Below the pieces are notes generated by a model. The model saw nothing but the letters and a program-made list of their open reading frames with translations. It was not told the DNA's origin and made no database searches. Below, one piece after another: positions 1 to 9,320 of a stretch of 64,000 nucleotides of DNA. Source of the stretch: JACMLD01 sp039916305 (GTDB lineage Bacteria > Bacteroidota > Bacteroidia > Chitinophagales > Chitinophagaceae); assembly GCA_039916305.1 (NCBI GenBank), contig JBDSLR010000005.1, positions 1 through 64,000 of the forward strand. Reading direction: 5' to 3'. Made by a program: the position numbers and the translations under genes. Every line of letters begins with the position of its first letter. Positions within the stretch are counted from its first letter, which is position 1.

Positions 1-2
1 AC

Positions 3-2750
3 AATGCCATACCGATGTACTGCTCCAGAGGTGCAAGCATGCGCTTTACCGTGGGCGGCCAAACCTCTTCTTTCGTAGTATTGTCCCCGCAGCTGAGTAC
101 CCAGTATGGTTACTGGCCTCCCTACTATGTAAAAGAAATGATCAAATACGCAAAAGCAAATTTGCAGATAGACCCTGATCGCATTTATATTACCGGTTTA
201 AGCCTGGGTGGCGGCGGAACCTGGCGCGTGGCTACCGATTCAGAAAACTGGGATTATTCATTTGATGCCGGCATTGCAGCTATTGCACCGGTTTGTGGCA
301 CCCAGGAAATGAACGATGCCAATTATTGCGCTACCATTGGTGCCAATCACTTACCAGTTTGGGCTTTCCACAGCATGGATGATGGCACTGTAGGCGTAGG
401 TGCTACCCAGCATGGCGAAATAATGTCCAATACCTGCGGCGTAACGCCGGCCATCAAACTTACCTATTATCAGTATGGCGGTCACTACGGCGCGTGGGCA
501 AATGCCTATGACACCGGTCATATCACCACCCAGGTGAGCGGCGGCGGATATTTTACAGCCAGCCCCAATTTATACGAATGGTTCCTGAGCAAAACAAGAT
601 CAACCAATTCTGCCCCTGTTTATACCGCTCCGGTAGTAAGCGCAGGTGCAGCACAGGCCATTACACTTCCTTTAAGTTTGATTACATTAACCGGTTCCGG
701 CAGCGGAACAAACGGCGCAACTATATCTTCCTATTCCTGGACTAAAACAAGTGGCCCTGCAGGCGGTACCATCAGCCTGCCCCTCTTAAACACTACCCTT
801 GTAACCGGTCTGGTACAGGGTACTTATGTATTTACATTAACTGTTACAGATAACCATGGATTAACAGCCACTTCAAGTGTAACCATTACTGTCAACGGAC
901 TGTTTAACCAGGTACCGGTTGCCAATGCAGGTTCAGATATCAATTTAACGCTGCCGGTGAACAGTGCAACGCTTGATGCAAGCGCTTCAAAAGATCCGGA
1001 TGGTTATATTGCTACCTATAAGTGGCTGAAATTAAGTCCTGGCCCGGGAACAATAACAAATACTGGCGCAGCCAGAACAACGGTTACCGGTTTAACGCAG
1101 GGAACCTATGACTTTTCCTTAGCAATAACAGATAATAACGGAGCAAGCAGTTATGATAACGTTACCATTACGGTAAATGCCGCTACGGTAGCCAACCAGA
1201 TTCCGGTGGCTAATGCAGGAACAGATGTAACGTTAACTCTCCCCGCTAACAGCATCACCCTTGATGCATCTGCTTCAAAAGATCCCGATGGTGCAATAGT
1301 TAAATATCGTTGGTTAAAATTAAGCTCAGGCCCAGGTGTAATACAAGATGAAAATGCCGTAAGAACAACCATCACAGGCCTGGCCGCCGGGTACTATGAA
1401 ATTTCGTTAGCAGTAACTGACAATAGCGGGGAAAGCAGTTATGACAATATTAATATCACAGTAAATGCAGCTCCGGCCGCACCCGCACTTCCCTCGTTTA
1501 ACCAGGTGCCGGATGCAGATGCAGGCGCAAACATCAATGTAACATTGCCCGTTAATAATGTAACCCTGAATGGGTCTGCTTCAAAAGACCCGGATGGCTA
1601 TATCACTGGTTACTGGTGGACACAAACAAGTGGACCGGCAGGCGCTGTTATGAGCAGCAGGAATGCTGTTTCAACAAATGTTACAGGCCTGGTGGAAGGC
1701 AATTATGCCTTCATTCTGGAAGTGACAGACAACGGCGGGCTGAAAGCGTATTCAGGCGTAAACGTTACCGTTGGGGCGGGGGTAAGTGCGCCGGCGCCCA
1801 CACCGCCAACTGGAACAGACCAGCCTATCGGGTATATTAAAATGTCTACAGGTCCCATACAGGCATGTGATGATGCTTCATCTGCCGGAAGAATAGCTAT
1901 TTACAGCAATAGTGTAGCCAACGGAAGTCTCATTTACCTGGATGCAGCACGTACCAGGTTATTTGATGGTGGTTGGAACTGGTATTCATATACACCCACA
2001 CTGGGTGGAGCAGTTACTGCTGCTTTTGCAGTGTACCCCAACGGCGCAATGGCCTTAATGACTGCCTGTTCGGGAGCATATTCACCGCCAGTGGCAGCAC
2101 CGCCGGCGGCACCGAGCAACCTATTGGGATATATCAAAATATCCAGCGGTCCGTACCAAGCCTGTGATGACGCTTCAACTGATGGCAGGATAGCCATTTA
2201 TGGAAACAGTATCGCCAATGGAAGCTACCTGTATTCAGACGCTGCATTAACCCAGAAGTTTGATGGCGGTTGGAATTGGTTTTCCTTTACACCCGTTTTC
2301 GGAGGATCAGTTACCCAAACATTTGCCATCTACCCAATTGGTGTTATGGGTCTGCTAAGGTCCTGCGCCAACAATACCAGGATGGCAGCACCAGCATCCG
2401 GTGTAATATCTGCAACAACAGCAGAACAGGATGAAGCAACACTGAGAAGCCTCAGGGATTCTGCAGCAGCTGTATCGGTTGCAGCTAAACCCGCTAAACT
2501 GGTTATGTATCCTAACCCGGTACAAGTATCGGCGACGATTGAATTATTTAGTGCAGAAGGCGGCGTTAAATCTATTAACCTGTATAATGCAAATGGTGTC
2601 TTAAGCGCGAAGTATACATGGCAGACTATTAAAGGAAACAATGTATTTTCATTAAAGAATGTTTCCGGTCTGGCCAGGGGATTATACATACTGGATATCC
2701 GTGACACAAATGGCAAACCGAATGGCAAACTGAAATTTATAAAAATGTAG
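3..2750 (+). CDS. Secreted PKD-domain esterase with T9SS tail (5' partial)
   Basis: Probable secreted carboxylesterase of the alpha/beta-hydrolase (PHB-depolymerase-like) type; the substrate cannot be read from sequence. The frame is open from base 3 (N-A-I-P-M-Y-C, matching the paralogue at 3311-5263), so the signal peptide and oxyanion-hole region lie upstream of the window. The nucleophile elbow GLSLGGGG is near residue 63 counted from the ATG at 15. Four PKD-type repeats follow (about bases 620-1780). Next come two 80-residue tandem modules (1830-2069 and 2127-2366) with shared ACDDAS, GRIAIY and FDGGWNW motifs. The protein ends in a type A T9SS sorting domain (YPNP near the start, KLKFIKM end), so surface display or release is expected. 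A strong terminator follows at 2774-2811. Confidence 0.85.
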   Translation, partial: NAIPMYCSRGASMRFTVGGQTSSFVVLSPQLSTQYGYWPPYYVKEMIKYAKANLQIDPDRIYITGLSLGGGGTWRVATDSENWDYSFDAGIAAIAPVCGTQEMNDANYCATIGANHLPVWAFHSMDDGTVGVGATQHGEIMSNTCGVTPAIKLTYYQYGGHYGAWANAYDTGHITTQVSGGGYFTASPNLYEWFLSKTRSTNSAPVYTAPVVSAGAAQAITLPLSLITLTGSGSGTNGATISSYSWTKTSGPAGGTISLPLLNTTLVTGLVQGTYVFTLTVTDNHGLTATSSVTITVNGLFNQVPVANAGSDINLTLPVNSATLDASASKDPDGYIATYKWLKLSPGPGTITNTGAARTTVTGLTQGTYDFSLAITDNNGASSYDNVTITVNAATVANQIPVANAGTDVTLTLPANSITLDASASKDPDGAIVKYRWLKLSSGPGVIQDENAVRTTITGLAAGYYEISLAVTDNSGESSYDNINITVNAAPAAPALPSFNQVPDADAGANINVTLPVNNVTLNGSASKDPDGYITGYWWTQTSGPAGAVMSSRNAVSTNVTGLVEGNYAFILEVTDNGGLKAYSGVNVTVGAGVSAPAPTPPTGTDQPIGYIKMSTGPIQACDDASSAGRIAIYSNSVANGSLIYLDAARTRLFDGGWNWYSYTPTLGGAVTAAFAVYPNGAMALMTACSGAYSPPVAAPPAAPSNLLGYIKISSGPYQACDDASTDGRIAIYGNSIANGSYLYSDAALTQKFDGGWNWFSFTPVFGGSVTQTFAIYPIGVMGLLRSCANNTRMAAPASGVISATTAEQDEATLRSLRDSAAAVSVAAKPAKLVMYPNPVQVSATIELFSAEGGVKSINLYNANGVLSAKYTWQTIKGNNVFSLKNVSGLARGLYILDIRDTNGKPNGKLKFIKM
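1830..2366 (+). repeat. Two 80-residue tandem modules in the esterase
   Basis: In-frame repeats of 240 bases (1830-2069 and 2127-2366) align without gaps. Both contain GYIK, GP.QACDDAS, GRIAIY, ANGS, DGGWNW, TP..GG and a closing Cys. The two cysteines per module suggest a disulfide-bonded carbohydrate- or wall-binding module, but that is inference. The downstream paralogue lacks them. Confidence 0.7.
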
Positions 2751-2773
2751 TCATATTTGTTGACAGCTAACAG

Positions 2774-2811
2774 GAGCGGTTATTGTTTAAAGCAATAACC
2801 GCTCTTTTTTT
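2774..2811 (+). terminator. Rho-independent terminator after the first esterase
   Basis: A perfect 12-bp stem (gagcggttattg / caataaccgctc) with a 7-nt loop is followed at once by seven T residues. It lies 24 bases after the stop codon and separates the two esterase paralogues into independent transcripts. Confidence 0.9.
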
Positions 2812-3310
2812 ATGCACTTGCGTATTGGTGCACAAAAAGTATGTTTCGAAATTTATTCTTCTGAAGTGTAAATGCCATCATTATAAAGTACAGGGCAGGT
2901 GTTTATTGAAGATGCAGTTTTTACAGGGTTTTTATCAGTGTTACCCTGGGTGTATTACCCAGCTGCTGATGAGGAAGATTACGGCGGCACTGCGTACTAA
3001 TGCCTGATTTAGTTTTTACACTGTTGTTGCGCCGTATAAATTACCCGTTTGGTATAGTTGTTGAATTATATCCCCTACCAATATTCTATTGATAAACCGG
3101 GCTGCTATTTTGTTTCTGCTACGGGTTCTCACTAGAATTTATCCTGATTTTTATTTAGCGATTGCTGATTATTGCCGCTGTTCTATAATAGTACCTGACT
3201 ATCGCAACTTACTGCATTGCCGCAGTAAATATGCATAGGATTTTTACTATCCTGTTTTGTTAATCCGCAATTGTCAGATAAATATTCAATACCTAAAACC
3301 GAAGTATTCT
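2812..3310. other. Intergenic, no gene seen
   Basis: About 500 bases between the terminator and the second esterase. One open frame (from 2783) starts inside the terminator hairpin and has no recognisable protein features. The region presumably carries the promoter and leader of the second esterase, but I see no clean TTTG-N19-TAnnTTTG match. Confidence 0.5.
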
Positions 3311-5263
3311 ATGAGAACTACTACTATGAAAACCCTTATGCTTACTGCATGCCTTTTCTGTTTGCAGGTGAGCATGTTTTCCCAACAGGTCGCAAAATCA
3401 ATTCCGTATCCCTCATCACCAGATGGGTTAATTGGTTTTTTACAATTCACGCCTGGCGACTATGGCACCCAGAAACACCCTTTAATTGTTTTTTTACATG
3501 GCATTGGCGAGCGTGGTAATGGTACCAGTCAGCTGTACAACATCACCTCCAACGCTATTCCAAAATACTGCGCTGCGGGTGCCAGTATGCGTTTTACAGT
3601 AGGCGGACAAACTTCGTCTTTTGTAGTACTGTCGCCGCAGCTAAGTACCCAGTATGGTTACTGGCCTACCTTTTACATAAAGGAAATGATAAAGTACGCC
3701 AGGGCGAATTTACAGATTGACACCAACCGCATATACATCACTGGTCTAAGCCTGGGTGGCGGTGGTATCTGGCGCGTGATAACAGACACCTATAATTTTG
3801 ACCATACATTTGACGCATCTATAGCAGCAGCAGCGCCGGTATGCGGCACACAGGAAATGAACGATTATGATTTTGCGTCCACCATTGGCACCAACCATTT
3901 ACCGGTATGGGCTTTTCATTCAATGGATGACGGCGTTGTAGGAGTAGGTGCCACACAGCACGCCGAGATACTGGGTAATATACTGGGCGTAAACAGTCCT
4001 GCTATTAAATTTACCTATTACCAATATGGCAACCATGTAGGTGCGTGGGTTAATGCATATGATACAGGTCATATTACTACCACGGTAAACGGTGGCGGAA
4101 GTTTTACGGCCAATCCTAATTTATACGAGTGGTTTTTAAGCAATACCCGCGCGGTGAATACCGTACCGGTTGCCAGTGCAGGAACCGTGCAATCCATTAC
4201 ACTGCCGGCAAATTCAGTTAACTTATCGGGTTCCGGTACAGGTACAAATGGTGCAACCATCGCATCTTATTCCTGGACTAAAACAAGCGGACCAGCCGGA
4301 GCAAGCATTGGTAATGCCAGTGCAGCCAATACTACCGTAAACGGATTATCACAGGGTGTATATATGTTCACACTGACTGTCACAGATAACCATGGATTGT
4401 CTGCCACTTCATCAGTTACTATTACAGTTGTTGCTGCACCGGTGGCCATTGCAGGGCCTTCACAGACCATTAGTTCTACTTCTACACTGCTGGACGCGGC
4501 TGCTTCCTATTCTCCCAATGGTATAATAACCTCTTATAGCTGGCAGCAGGTAAGTGGACCTGCGGCTGCAACCATTGTAAATGCTAATTCGCCTACGCCG
4601 CTGGTAAGCAATATGGTTATTGGCAGTTCTTATGCGTTTCAATTAACCATAACGGATGTAGCGGGTGCTTCAGGCTCTGCGGTTACAGGGGTTACGGTTA
4701 TGAGCGCAACACTTCCCGTTGAATTTGTCTATTTTAAAGGACAAAAAAGCAACAGCGGCAATCTTTTGCAATGGCGTACCGCCACAGAGCAGAACAATGA
4801 TTATTTCTCTATAGAAAGAAGTGAAGACGGAACCCATTTTGTGGGCATTGGCAGGGTTGCCGGATCAGGTAACAGCAGTATGCCCCATGACTATACATAT
4901 TCAGATTCAAAAACCAGCGCTGGTAATTACTACTACCGGTTGAAACAGGTGGATAAAGACGGCAAATCTGACTTTTCAAAAACCATCCTGCTGAGTGAGA
5001 ATGCAAAGGGAGGTTTGGTACAACTCTACCCCAACCCAGTGCAGGCAAGTCTTGCTATCGCAATAAATAATGATAGCAGGGGTAATGGAAGAATAGCTGT
5101 GTATGATGTGACCGGACGCAATGTAAAAGAGGAAACAGTTATTAAGAATGATAAAACGCTCAATACAATATTAAATATGAGTAACCTTATACCGGGCCTT
5201 TATATGGTGGAAATTAAAATTGGTAATACCTATAAACTCAGTAAAAGTATTCTTAAGAAATAA
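3311..5263 (+). CDS. Secreted PKD-domain esterase with T9SS tail (paralogue)
   Basis: Full-length paralogue of the preceding gene, about 650 residues. I chose the ATG at 3311 because it places a signal peptide (MKTLMLTACLFCL...) at the N-terminus; the longer TTG-initiated frame from 3257 does not. Alpha/beta-hydrolase domain: oxyanion motif FLHGIGERG, nucleophile GLSLGGGG (Ser about residue 147), then acid and His regions HSMDDG and YDTGHI. Two PKD-like repeats follow (about residues 275-460), then a domain common in Bacteroidota surface proteins (LLQWRTATE, FSIERSEDG), and a type A T9SS sorting domain (YPNPVQ ... KSILKK). It therefore probably acts outside the cell. The stop codon abuts the convergent HAD gene (5264) with no spacer. 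Confidence 0.88.
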   Translation: MRTTTMKTLMLTACLFCLQVSMFSQQVAKSIPYPSSPDGLIGFLQFTPGDYGTQKHPLIVFLHGIGERGNGTSQLYNITSNAIPKYCAAGASMRFTVGGQTSSFVVLSPQLSTQYGYWPTFYIKEMIKYARANLQIDTNRIYITGLSLGGGGIWRVITDTYNFDHTFDASIAAAAPVCGTQEMNDYDFASTIGTNHLPVWAFHSMDDGVVGVGATQHAEILGNILGVNSPAIKFTYYQYGNHVGAWVNAYDTGHITTTVNGGGSFTANPNLYEWFLSNTRAVNTVPVASAGTVQSITLPANSVNLSGSGTGTNGATIASYSWTKTSGPAGASIGNASAANTTVNGLSQGVYMFTLTVTDNHGLSATSSVTITVVAAPVAIAGPSQTISSTSTLLDAAASYSPNGIITSYSWQQVSGPAAATIVNANSPTPLVSNMVIGSSYAFQLTITDVAGASGSAVTGVTVMSATLPVEFVYFKGQKSNSGNLLQWRTATEQNNDYFSIERSEDGTHFVGIGRVAGSGNSSMPHDYTYSDSKTSAGNYYYRLKQVDKDGKSDFSKTILLSENAKGGLVQLYPNPVQASLAIAINNDSRGNGRIAVYDVTGRNVKEETVIKNDKTLNTILNMSNLIPGLYMVEIKIGNTYKLSKSILKK

Positions 5264-5857
5264 TCAGCGGAAAGGTTTATAAAATGAAAGGGTGGCAAGC
5301 TGAAGCATCGGCTTGTCACCTTTTGTATCTCCGTAACAATATATTTCATCATACCGGGTAAGATCAAAAGATGCATTGATGCGGTTTACTTTCTCGTCAC
5401 CATAACAGTTGCGGCCTTCTATTTTGCCAGTCAGGCGTTCATCGAGTACCTGTAATTTAGTACCCATCAGCTGCAGGTTATTTACGTCGCACCAATGCTG
5501 TATCCAGTTTTCTGCAGAGGCTGAAACAATAACAATATCAGCGCCGGATGCTTTCAGTTTTTCTATTTCCTGTAATGCTTTGGGGCGGATTAGTGCGGGA
5601 AGTTCTGTAGTGGCAAATGCATCACAACGTTCCTGAAATGTTTTTACCGGAATGTTCCCGAAAAAGTGCCGCAGCATTTTTTCCTTAGCGGCCTGGTTGG
5701 TTATAAGGCCGGCTTTCCATGCAAATAAATAGGGCGCATTGACAGCAAAGCCCAGGTAAAATTTTAAATCTCCTTTGTAAAATTTAATAATTTCAAGTAA
5801 CGTATCCCGCGTGGTAATGGTTCCGTCAAAATCAAAAAATGCAATACGTTTCTTCAC
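5264..5857 (-). CDS. HAD-IB family phosphatase, probable polyprenyl-P-phosphoribose phosphatase
   Basis: A 197-residue HAD hydrolase of the SerB-like IB subclass. Motif I is FDFDGT, motif II the Ser in VIVSASAE, motif III the Lys in GDEKV, motif IV GDTKGDKP. It is the last gene of a minus-strand set UbiA-type transferase, SDR, HAD. It starts with GTG, and GTGA overlaps the SDR stop by 4 nt, a sign of translational coupling. From context (inference) it would remove the 5-phosphate from a polyprenylphosphoryl-phosphoribose made by the UbiA-type enzyme. In mycobacteria that step is assigned to a PAP2-type phosphatase, so a HAD enzyme would be a non-orthologous replacement. A general phosphoserine-like phosphatase is the alternative. 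Confidence 0.8.
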   Translation of the reverse strand: MKKRIAFFDFDGTITTRDTLLEIIKFYKGDLKFYLGFAVNAPYLFAWKAGLITNQAAKEKMLRHFFGNIPVKTFQERCDAFATTELPALIRPKALQEIEKLKASGADIVIVSASAENWIQHWCDVNNLQLMGTKLQVLDERLTGKIEGRNCYGDEKVNRINASFDLTRYDEIYCYGDTKGDKPMLQLATLSFYKPFR

Positions 5858-6585
5858 AGCTTCATTTTTTTAAACTGAAACTCAGGGATGTTTTTAATGA
5901 TGAGCATTATCCATTTCCACATCCAGCGTACATAAATAATATTTTTCTTCTTTTCCACCGCATTGTAAACTGCTTCACCTACTTCTGCAGGTTTTGCTGT
6001 AAGTATGCCTGGCAGGTTGAGTGTTTCTGTCATTTTAGTGTATACAAAACCGGGCTTTACGGTTACCACGTGAACATTGTATTTAAACAGCATGTTCCTG
6101 AGGCCGTCCAGGTAGGCTGTGAGTGCAGCCTTGGTACTGCCGTAAAGAAGTTTACTCTGCCTGCCCCTTTCGCCCGCAACAGAACTTATACCCGCAATGC
6201 ATCCTTTTTGCTGTGACTGATAATAGGCTGCAACAATATTCAGGATAGATACAGCACCTGTATAGTTACTGTTGATCATTCTTTCCGCAATATCCCAGTT
6301 TTTAAACGCCACTTCTTCTTCATCCATTACGCCAAATACGCAAACGGTGACATCAGGCTTGGGAGACAACTGCTCAAAAAATGCTTTGTGCGTGCTGAAT
6401 TGCAACGCATCAAACTCATGTAAAGAACAGGTAGCGTTATTGCGCAACTGCATATCTGTCTGAAAAGCAGTCAACCTGCCGGCGTTTCTTGCCGCCAGCT
6501 GTACGGCATATTTATTTTGCGCAAAAGTGGTTGCTATAGCCAGTGCCATATCTGAGGTGGCGCCTAAAATTAATACGGTGGGCAT
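5854..6585 (-). CDS. SDR oxidoreductase, DprE2-like
   Basis: A 243-residue short-chain dehydrogenase/reductase. N-terminal dinucleotide-binding segment LILGATSDMALAIA, in which the usual TGxxxGxG glycines are altered. Catalytic Ser in GISSVAGERG and a YxxxK pair (YGSTK). The SSVAGERGR...YGSTKAAL context resembles DprE2, the NADH-dependent reductase that finishes C2 epimerisation of decaprenylphosphoryl-ribose to arabinose. Flanked by a DPPR-synthase-like UbiA gene (78 nt upstream) and the overlapping HAD gene. The FAD oxidase partner DprE1, which normally supplies the 2-keto substrate, is not encoded within the window. Confidence 0.82.
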   Translation of the reverse strand: MPTVLILGATSDMALAIATTFAQNKYAVQLAARNAGRLTAFQTDMQLRNNATCSLHEFDALQFSTHKAFFEQLSPKPDVTVCVFGVMDEEEVAFKNWDIAERMINSNYTGAVSILNIVAAYYQSQQKGCIAGISSVAGERGRQSKLLYGSTKAALTAYLDGLRNMLFKYNVHVVTVKPGFVYTKMTETLNLPGILTAKPAEVGEAVYNAVEKKKNIIYVRWMWKWIMLIIKNIPEFQFKKMKL

Positions 6586-6662
6586 GTATACGTTTGGTTG
6601 TTGGTTTGATGGATTGCTTCCTTATTCGTTTATTTATTCATGCAGGCAATGCAAGGGTTCCA

Positions 6663-7592
6663 TTAGTTAAAGATGGTATTGTCTTTCCAGTAAAGGAGGG
6701 TATAAAAACCGGCTATCCATAGTACAAGGGTAACCTGTATAAAGCGATCTTTATATAGAATTTCTGTGGGTGATCCGGCTTTATTCTGTACCAGGGTAAT
6801 CTGCAGGTAGCGCATCAATCCTGCAACTACAAAAATACAGGTATAATATAAATGGTAGGTTCCGAGGTGTTCAATGGTTACCGGCGACACACAATACATA
6901 ATATATGTCATAATAATAATGGCACTGAACATGGCAAGCATGGTATTAAGGAAATCCACATTATAACCTTTGATGGCTTTTCGCATATCCATACCTGTTT
7001 CCATTTTTAAAATGATATCATCCCGGCGTTTGCCAATGGCCATAAACAGGGCCAGCAGCAGTATCATCACATTCAGCCAGGCAGAAACGCCTATATCAGC
7101 CACATAGCCTCCTGATTTAACCCGCAATGAAAAACCAATGGCCACAATCAGGATGTCAAGAATAGGTATATTTTTAAGACCGAAGGAGTAGCCCATATTG
7201 AGCATAAAATAAAAACCCAGGATTGAAATGAACCTGAATTTTGCATCTGCAAAATAGGCCAGCGTAAAACCTGCTATTAATAAAACAGCAGCAATCACCA
7301 GCGCGGCAGCCGGCTTCACTTGACCGGAAGCGAGCGGGCGGAGACTTTTTTTCGGATGTTTTTTATCGTCTTCAATATCACGGTAGTCATTGATGATATA
7401 AACAGTACTCGCTACAAAACAGAAAGCAAAAAACGCTGCGAACAGGTGTTCCAGCCGGGGTATATCAAACAGTTGCCCGCCGAAAAAGACAGGCAAAAAT
7501 AAAAAAAGGTTTTTGGCCCAGTCTTTTGGCCTCAGTAATTTAATGTATGGGGGCATATAAGGTGCTGTTGTACGGCCGCCAAGATACTCCAT
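6663..7592 (-). CDS. UbiA-type polyprenyl-phosphate phosphoribosyltransferase (DPPR synthase-like)
   Basis: Integral membrane prenyltransferase of about 309 residues. The first Asp-rich motif and its surroundings (IINDYRDIEDD, then HPKK, RPLASG) match the subgroup that transfers 5-phosphoribose from PRPP to polyprenyl phosphate rather than the quinone-forming UbiA group. LRPKDWAKN near the N-terminus is also typical. About eight to nine hydrophobic segments. I chose the ATG at 7592; a GTG at 7607 would add five residues. First gene of the UbiA-SDR-HAD set, divergent from the GT-C-like gene at 7666 with a spacer under 75 nt, so the two sides may share a control region. Confidence 0.85.
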   Translation of the reverse strand: MEYLGGRTTAPYMPPYIKLLRPKDWAKNLFLFLPVFFGGQLFDIPRLEHLFAAFFAFCFVASTVYIINDYRDIEDDKKHPKKSLRPLASGQVKPAAALVIAAVLLIAGFTLAYFADAKFRFISILGFYFMLNMGYSFGLKNIPILDILIVAIGFSLRVKSGGYVADIGVSAWLNVMILLLALFMAIGKRRDDIILKMETGMDMRKAIKGYNVDFLNTMLAMFSAIIIMTYIMYCVSPVTIEHLGTYHLYYTCIFVVAGLMRYLQITLVQNKAGSPTEILYKDRFIQVTLVLWIAGFYTLLYWKDNTIFN

Positions 7593-7665
7593 AAATGCTG
7601 ACTGCACAATAGTACTTTGCAGGTTGGGGATGGTTTGCTATTTTAGGAGCGAAATTTAAACCGCT

Positions 7666-9270
7666 ATGAAGAAATTACTGGCCACCGGAGAAGTGCTGAT
7701 GATTGTTTTACTGGCTTTTTTTCCGCTTTTTGGCACTTTCCCCTACAGAATTAATATTTTCTTATCATACGAAGGCGCTTACCGTTTCTATGACGGCCAA
7801 CTACCCTATAAAGATTTTGGTATACCACTCGGCTATATGTACTGGGTGGTACCCGGTATTTTTTTTAAAATTTTTGGTCCGTATATGATGAGCCTTGTGA
7901 AGGCACAGGTGTTTTTAAATATTGTTGCGGGTTTATCTTTCCGGTCTGTTTTAAAAAGTTTGTGCGTCAACGATGGGGTGCGGTTTTTATCAGTGCTGCT
8001 GTTTATCATTTCTTATTCTTTTTTTAATTACTGGCCCTGGTATAATCACACGGTGATTGTATATGAGCTGGTGGCGCTGGCCATGCTCATGAAATTTATT
8101 TTTGGCGAAGGAAGCCGCTGGCGCTATGCCTGGCTATTGCTGAGCGGCATGTTTGTTTTTTTCTCTTTTTTTACAAAGCAGGATGGCGGTGGCCTTGCCC
8201 TGCTGATTTGCCTTGCCCTTATTGTATACAATGCCATTTATGAAAAAGACTGGAAGCAGCCGTTGGTTTTTATAGCGGGGTTGCTGGCTACGGGTTTTAT
8301 TATGATAGCCCCGTTTTTGAAATATAAATTCGGATATTGGTTTAATCATGGGCAGCCGCCGCATATTTCCCGTTTTTCTTTTGGTGATATTGCAGAAGAT
8401 TTTTTCAATAATTCACCCTGGATCAGGTTCTATATTTTTATTATCATGCTGCTTTTGCTGGCACGTATCAAAACTATTAAAGCGTTCTGGAACAATAAGC
8501 AGATGATGGTTTTTACCATCCTTACACTGGGTATACTTGCCGAAGCCGCTATCTTTCAAACCACCAGTTATATTCCGGCTGATAATAATATTTTCTTTCA
8601 CAGTTTTGCCATTGCTTTTATACTGGCTATGCTGGCAGATTACCTGCCCTTAAATTTTGTTTCTTTTAAAACCATTACCATAGCCAGCCTGGGTATGGTA
8701 TTGTGGTGGAGTAATACGTATTGGAAATACTTATCCAAATACATTGTAAAACCGGAAGCGGCTATTACAAACACGGATGGTATAGTGAATAAGAAAACTT
8801 ACCTCATTCAAAAGCCCGATACGTCAGATGTGCCCATGGATCAATGGCGCACGCCAAAGCTGGCCTCCTTTAAAAAGATGTTGCTGCCCGGCCCAACCGT
8901 AGACGGTATAGAACGGTTAATGAATATGGACCTGGTGAAAAACAATAAAAATTTGAAAGTGCTGAATATGACAGAACTTACGCCACTGGCGTATGAGATG
9001 AAGTTTGCGCTGGAGAAAAGCCCGGAATACCCCTTGTGGTTTCATAAAGGCGTAGGCATGTTTCAACAACAAACCGATATGTTTTGTGATCGCATAAAGA
9101 ACAATTATTACGACCTTGTATTGTTTGAATACATTCCCTTTCTGAATAATTTTTATCCGTTCCAGGTAAGGGACAGCCTGCTGCAGCATTATGACCGTAT
9201 CGATATTTTTACTGCACCCCGCAAACCATCTGTGCAGGCCTGGATAGAAGTATACGTGCGGAAGAAATAA
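7666..9270 (+). CDS. Polytopic membrane protein, GT-C glycosyltransferase-like
   Basis: A 534-residue protein with roughly ten transmembrane segments in its first 370 residues and a soluble C-terminal part. The first loop after TM1 carries acidic residues and a YEGAYRFYDG ... PYKDFG pattern, similar to the early acidic loop of GT-C enzymes (PMT/ArnT-type) that use polyprenyl-phosphate sugars. The family assignment is by topology and this motif only. It is divergent from a cassette predicted to make polyprenylphosphoryl-pentose, so it could be the transferase that uses that donor (inference). The C-terminal part (about 370-534) resembles no domain I recognise. Confidence 0.65.
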   Translation: MKKLLATGEVLMIVLLAFFPLFGTFPYRINIFLSYEGAYRFYDGQLPYKDFGIPLGYMYWVVPGIFFKIFGPYMMSLVKAQVFLNIVAGLSFRSVLKSLCVNDGVRFLSVLLFIISYSFFNYWPWYNHTVIVYELVALAMLMKFIFGEGSRWRYAWLLLSGMFVFFSFFTKQDGGGLALLICLALIVYNAIYEKDWKQPLVFIAGLLATGFIMIAPFLKYKFGYWFNHGQPPHISRFSFGDIAEDFFNNSPWIRFYIFIIMLLLLARIKTIKAFWNNKQMMVFTILTLGILAEAAIFQTTSYIPADNNIFFHSFAIAFILAMLADYLPLNFVSFKTITIASLGMVLWWSNTYWKYLSKYIVKPEAAITNTDGIVNKKTYLIQKPDTSDVPMDQWRTPKLASFKKMLLPGPTVDGIERLMNMDLVKNNKNLKVLNMTELTPLAYEMKFALEKSPEYPLWFHKGVGMFQQQTDMFCDRIKNNYYDLVLFEYIPFLNNFYPFQVRDSLLQHYDRIDIFTAPRKPSVQAWIEVYVRKK

Positions 9271-9320
9271 TACTGCGCGGCTTTTTAGTAGTAATTTTTT
9301 TGCTTACTGCCTGCAGAATT

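Noticed and set aside
610..1790. Possible repeat array in the first 2 kb
   Set aside because: The repetition reflects PKD domain copies in the protein, with diverged DNA; it is not a CRISPR or a transposable repeat.
2783..3007. 74-codon open frame after the first esterase
   Set aside because: It begins inside the terminator hairpin and T-run and its translation has no family features.
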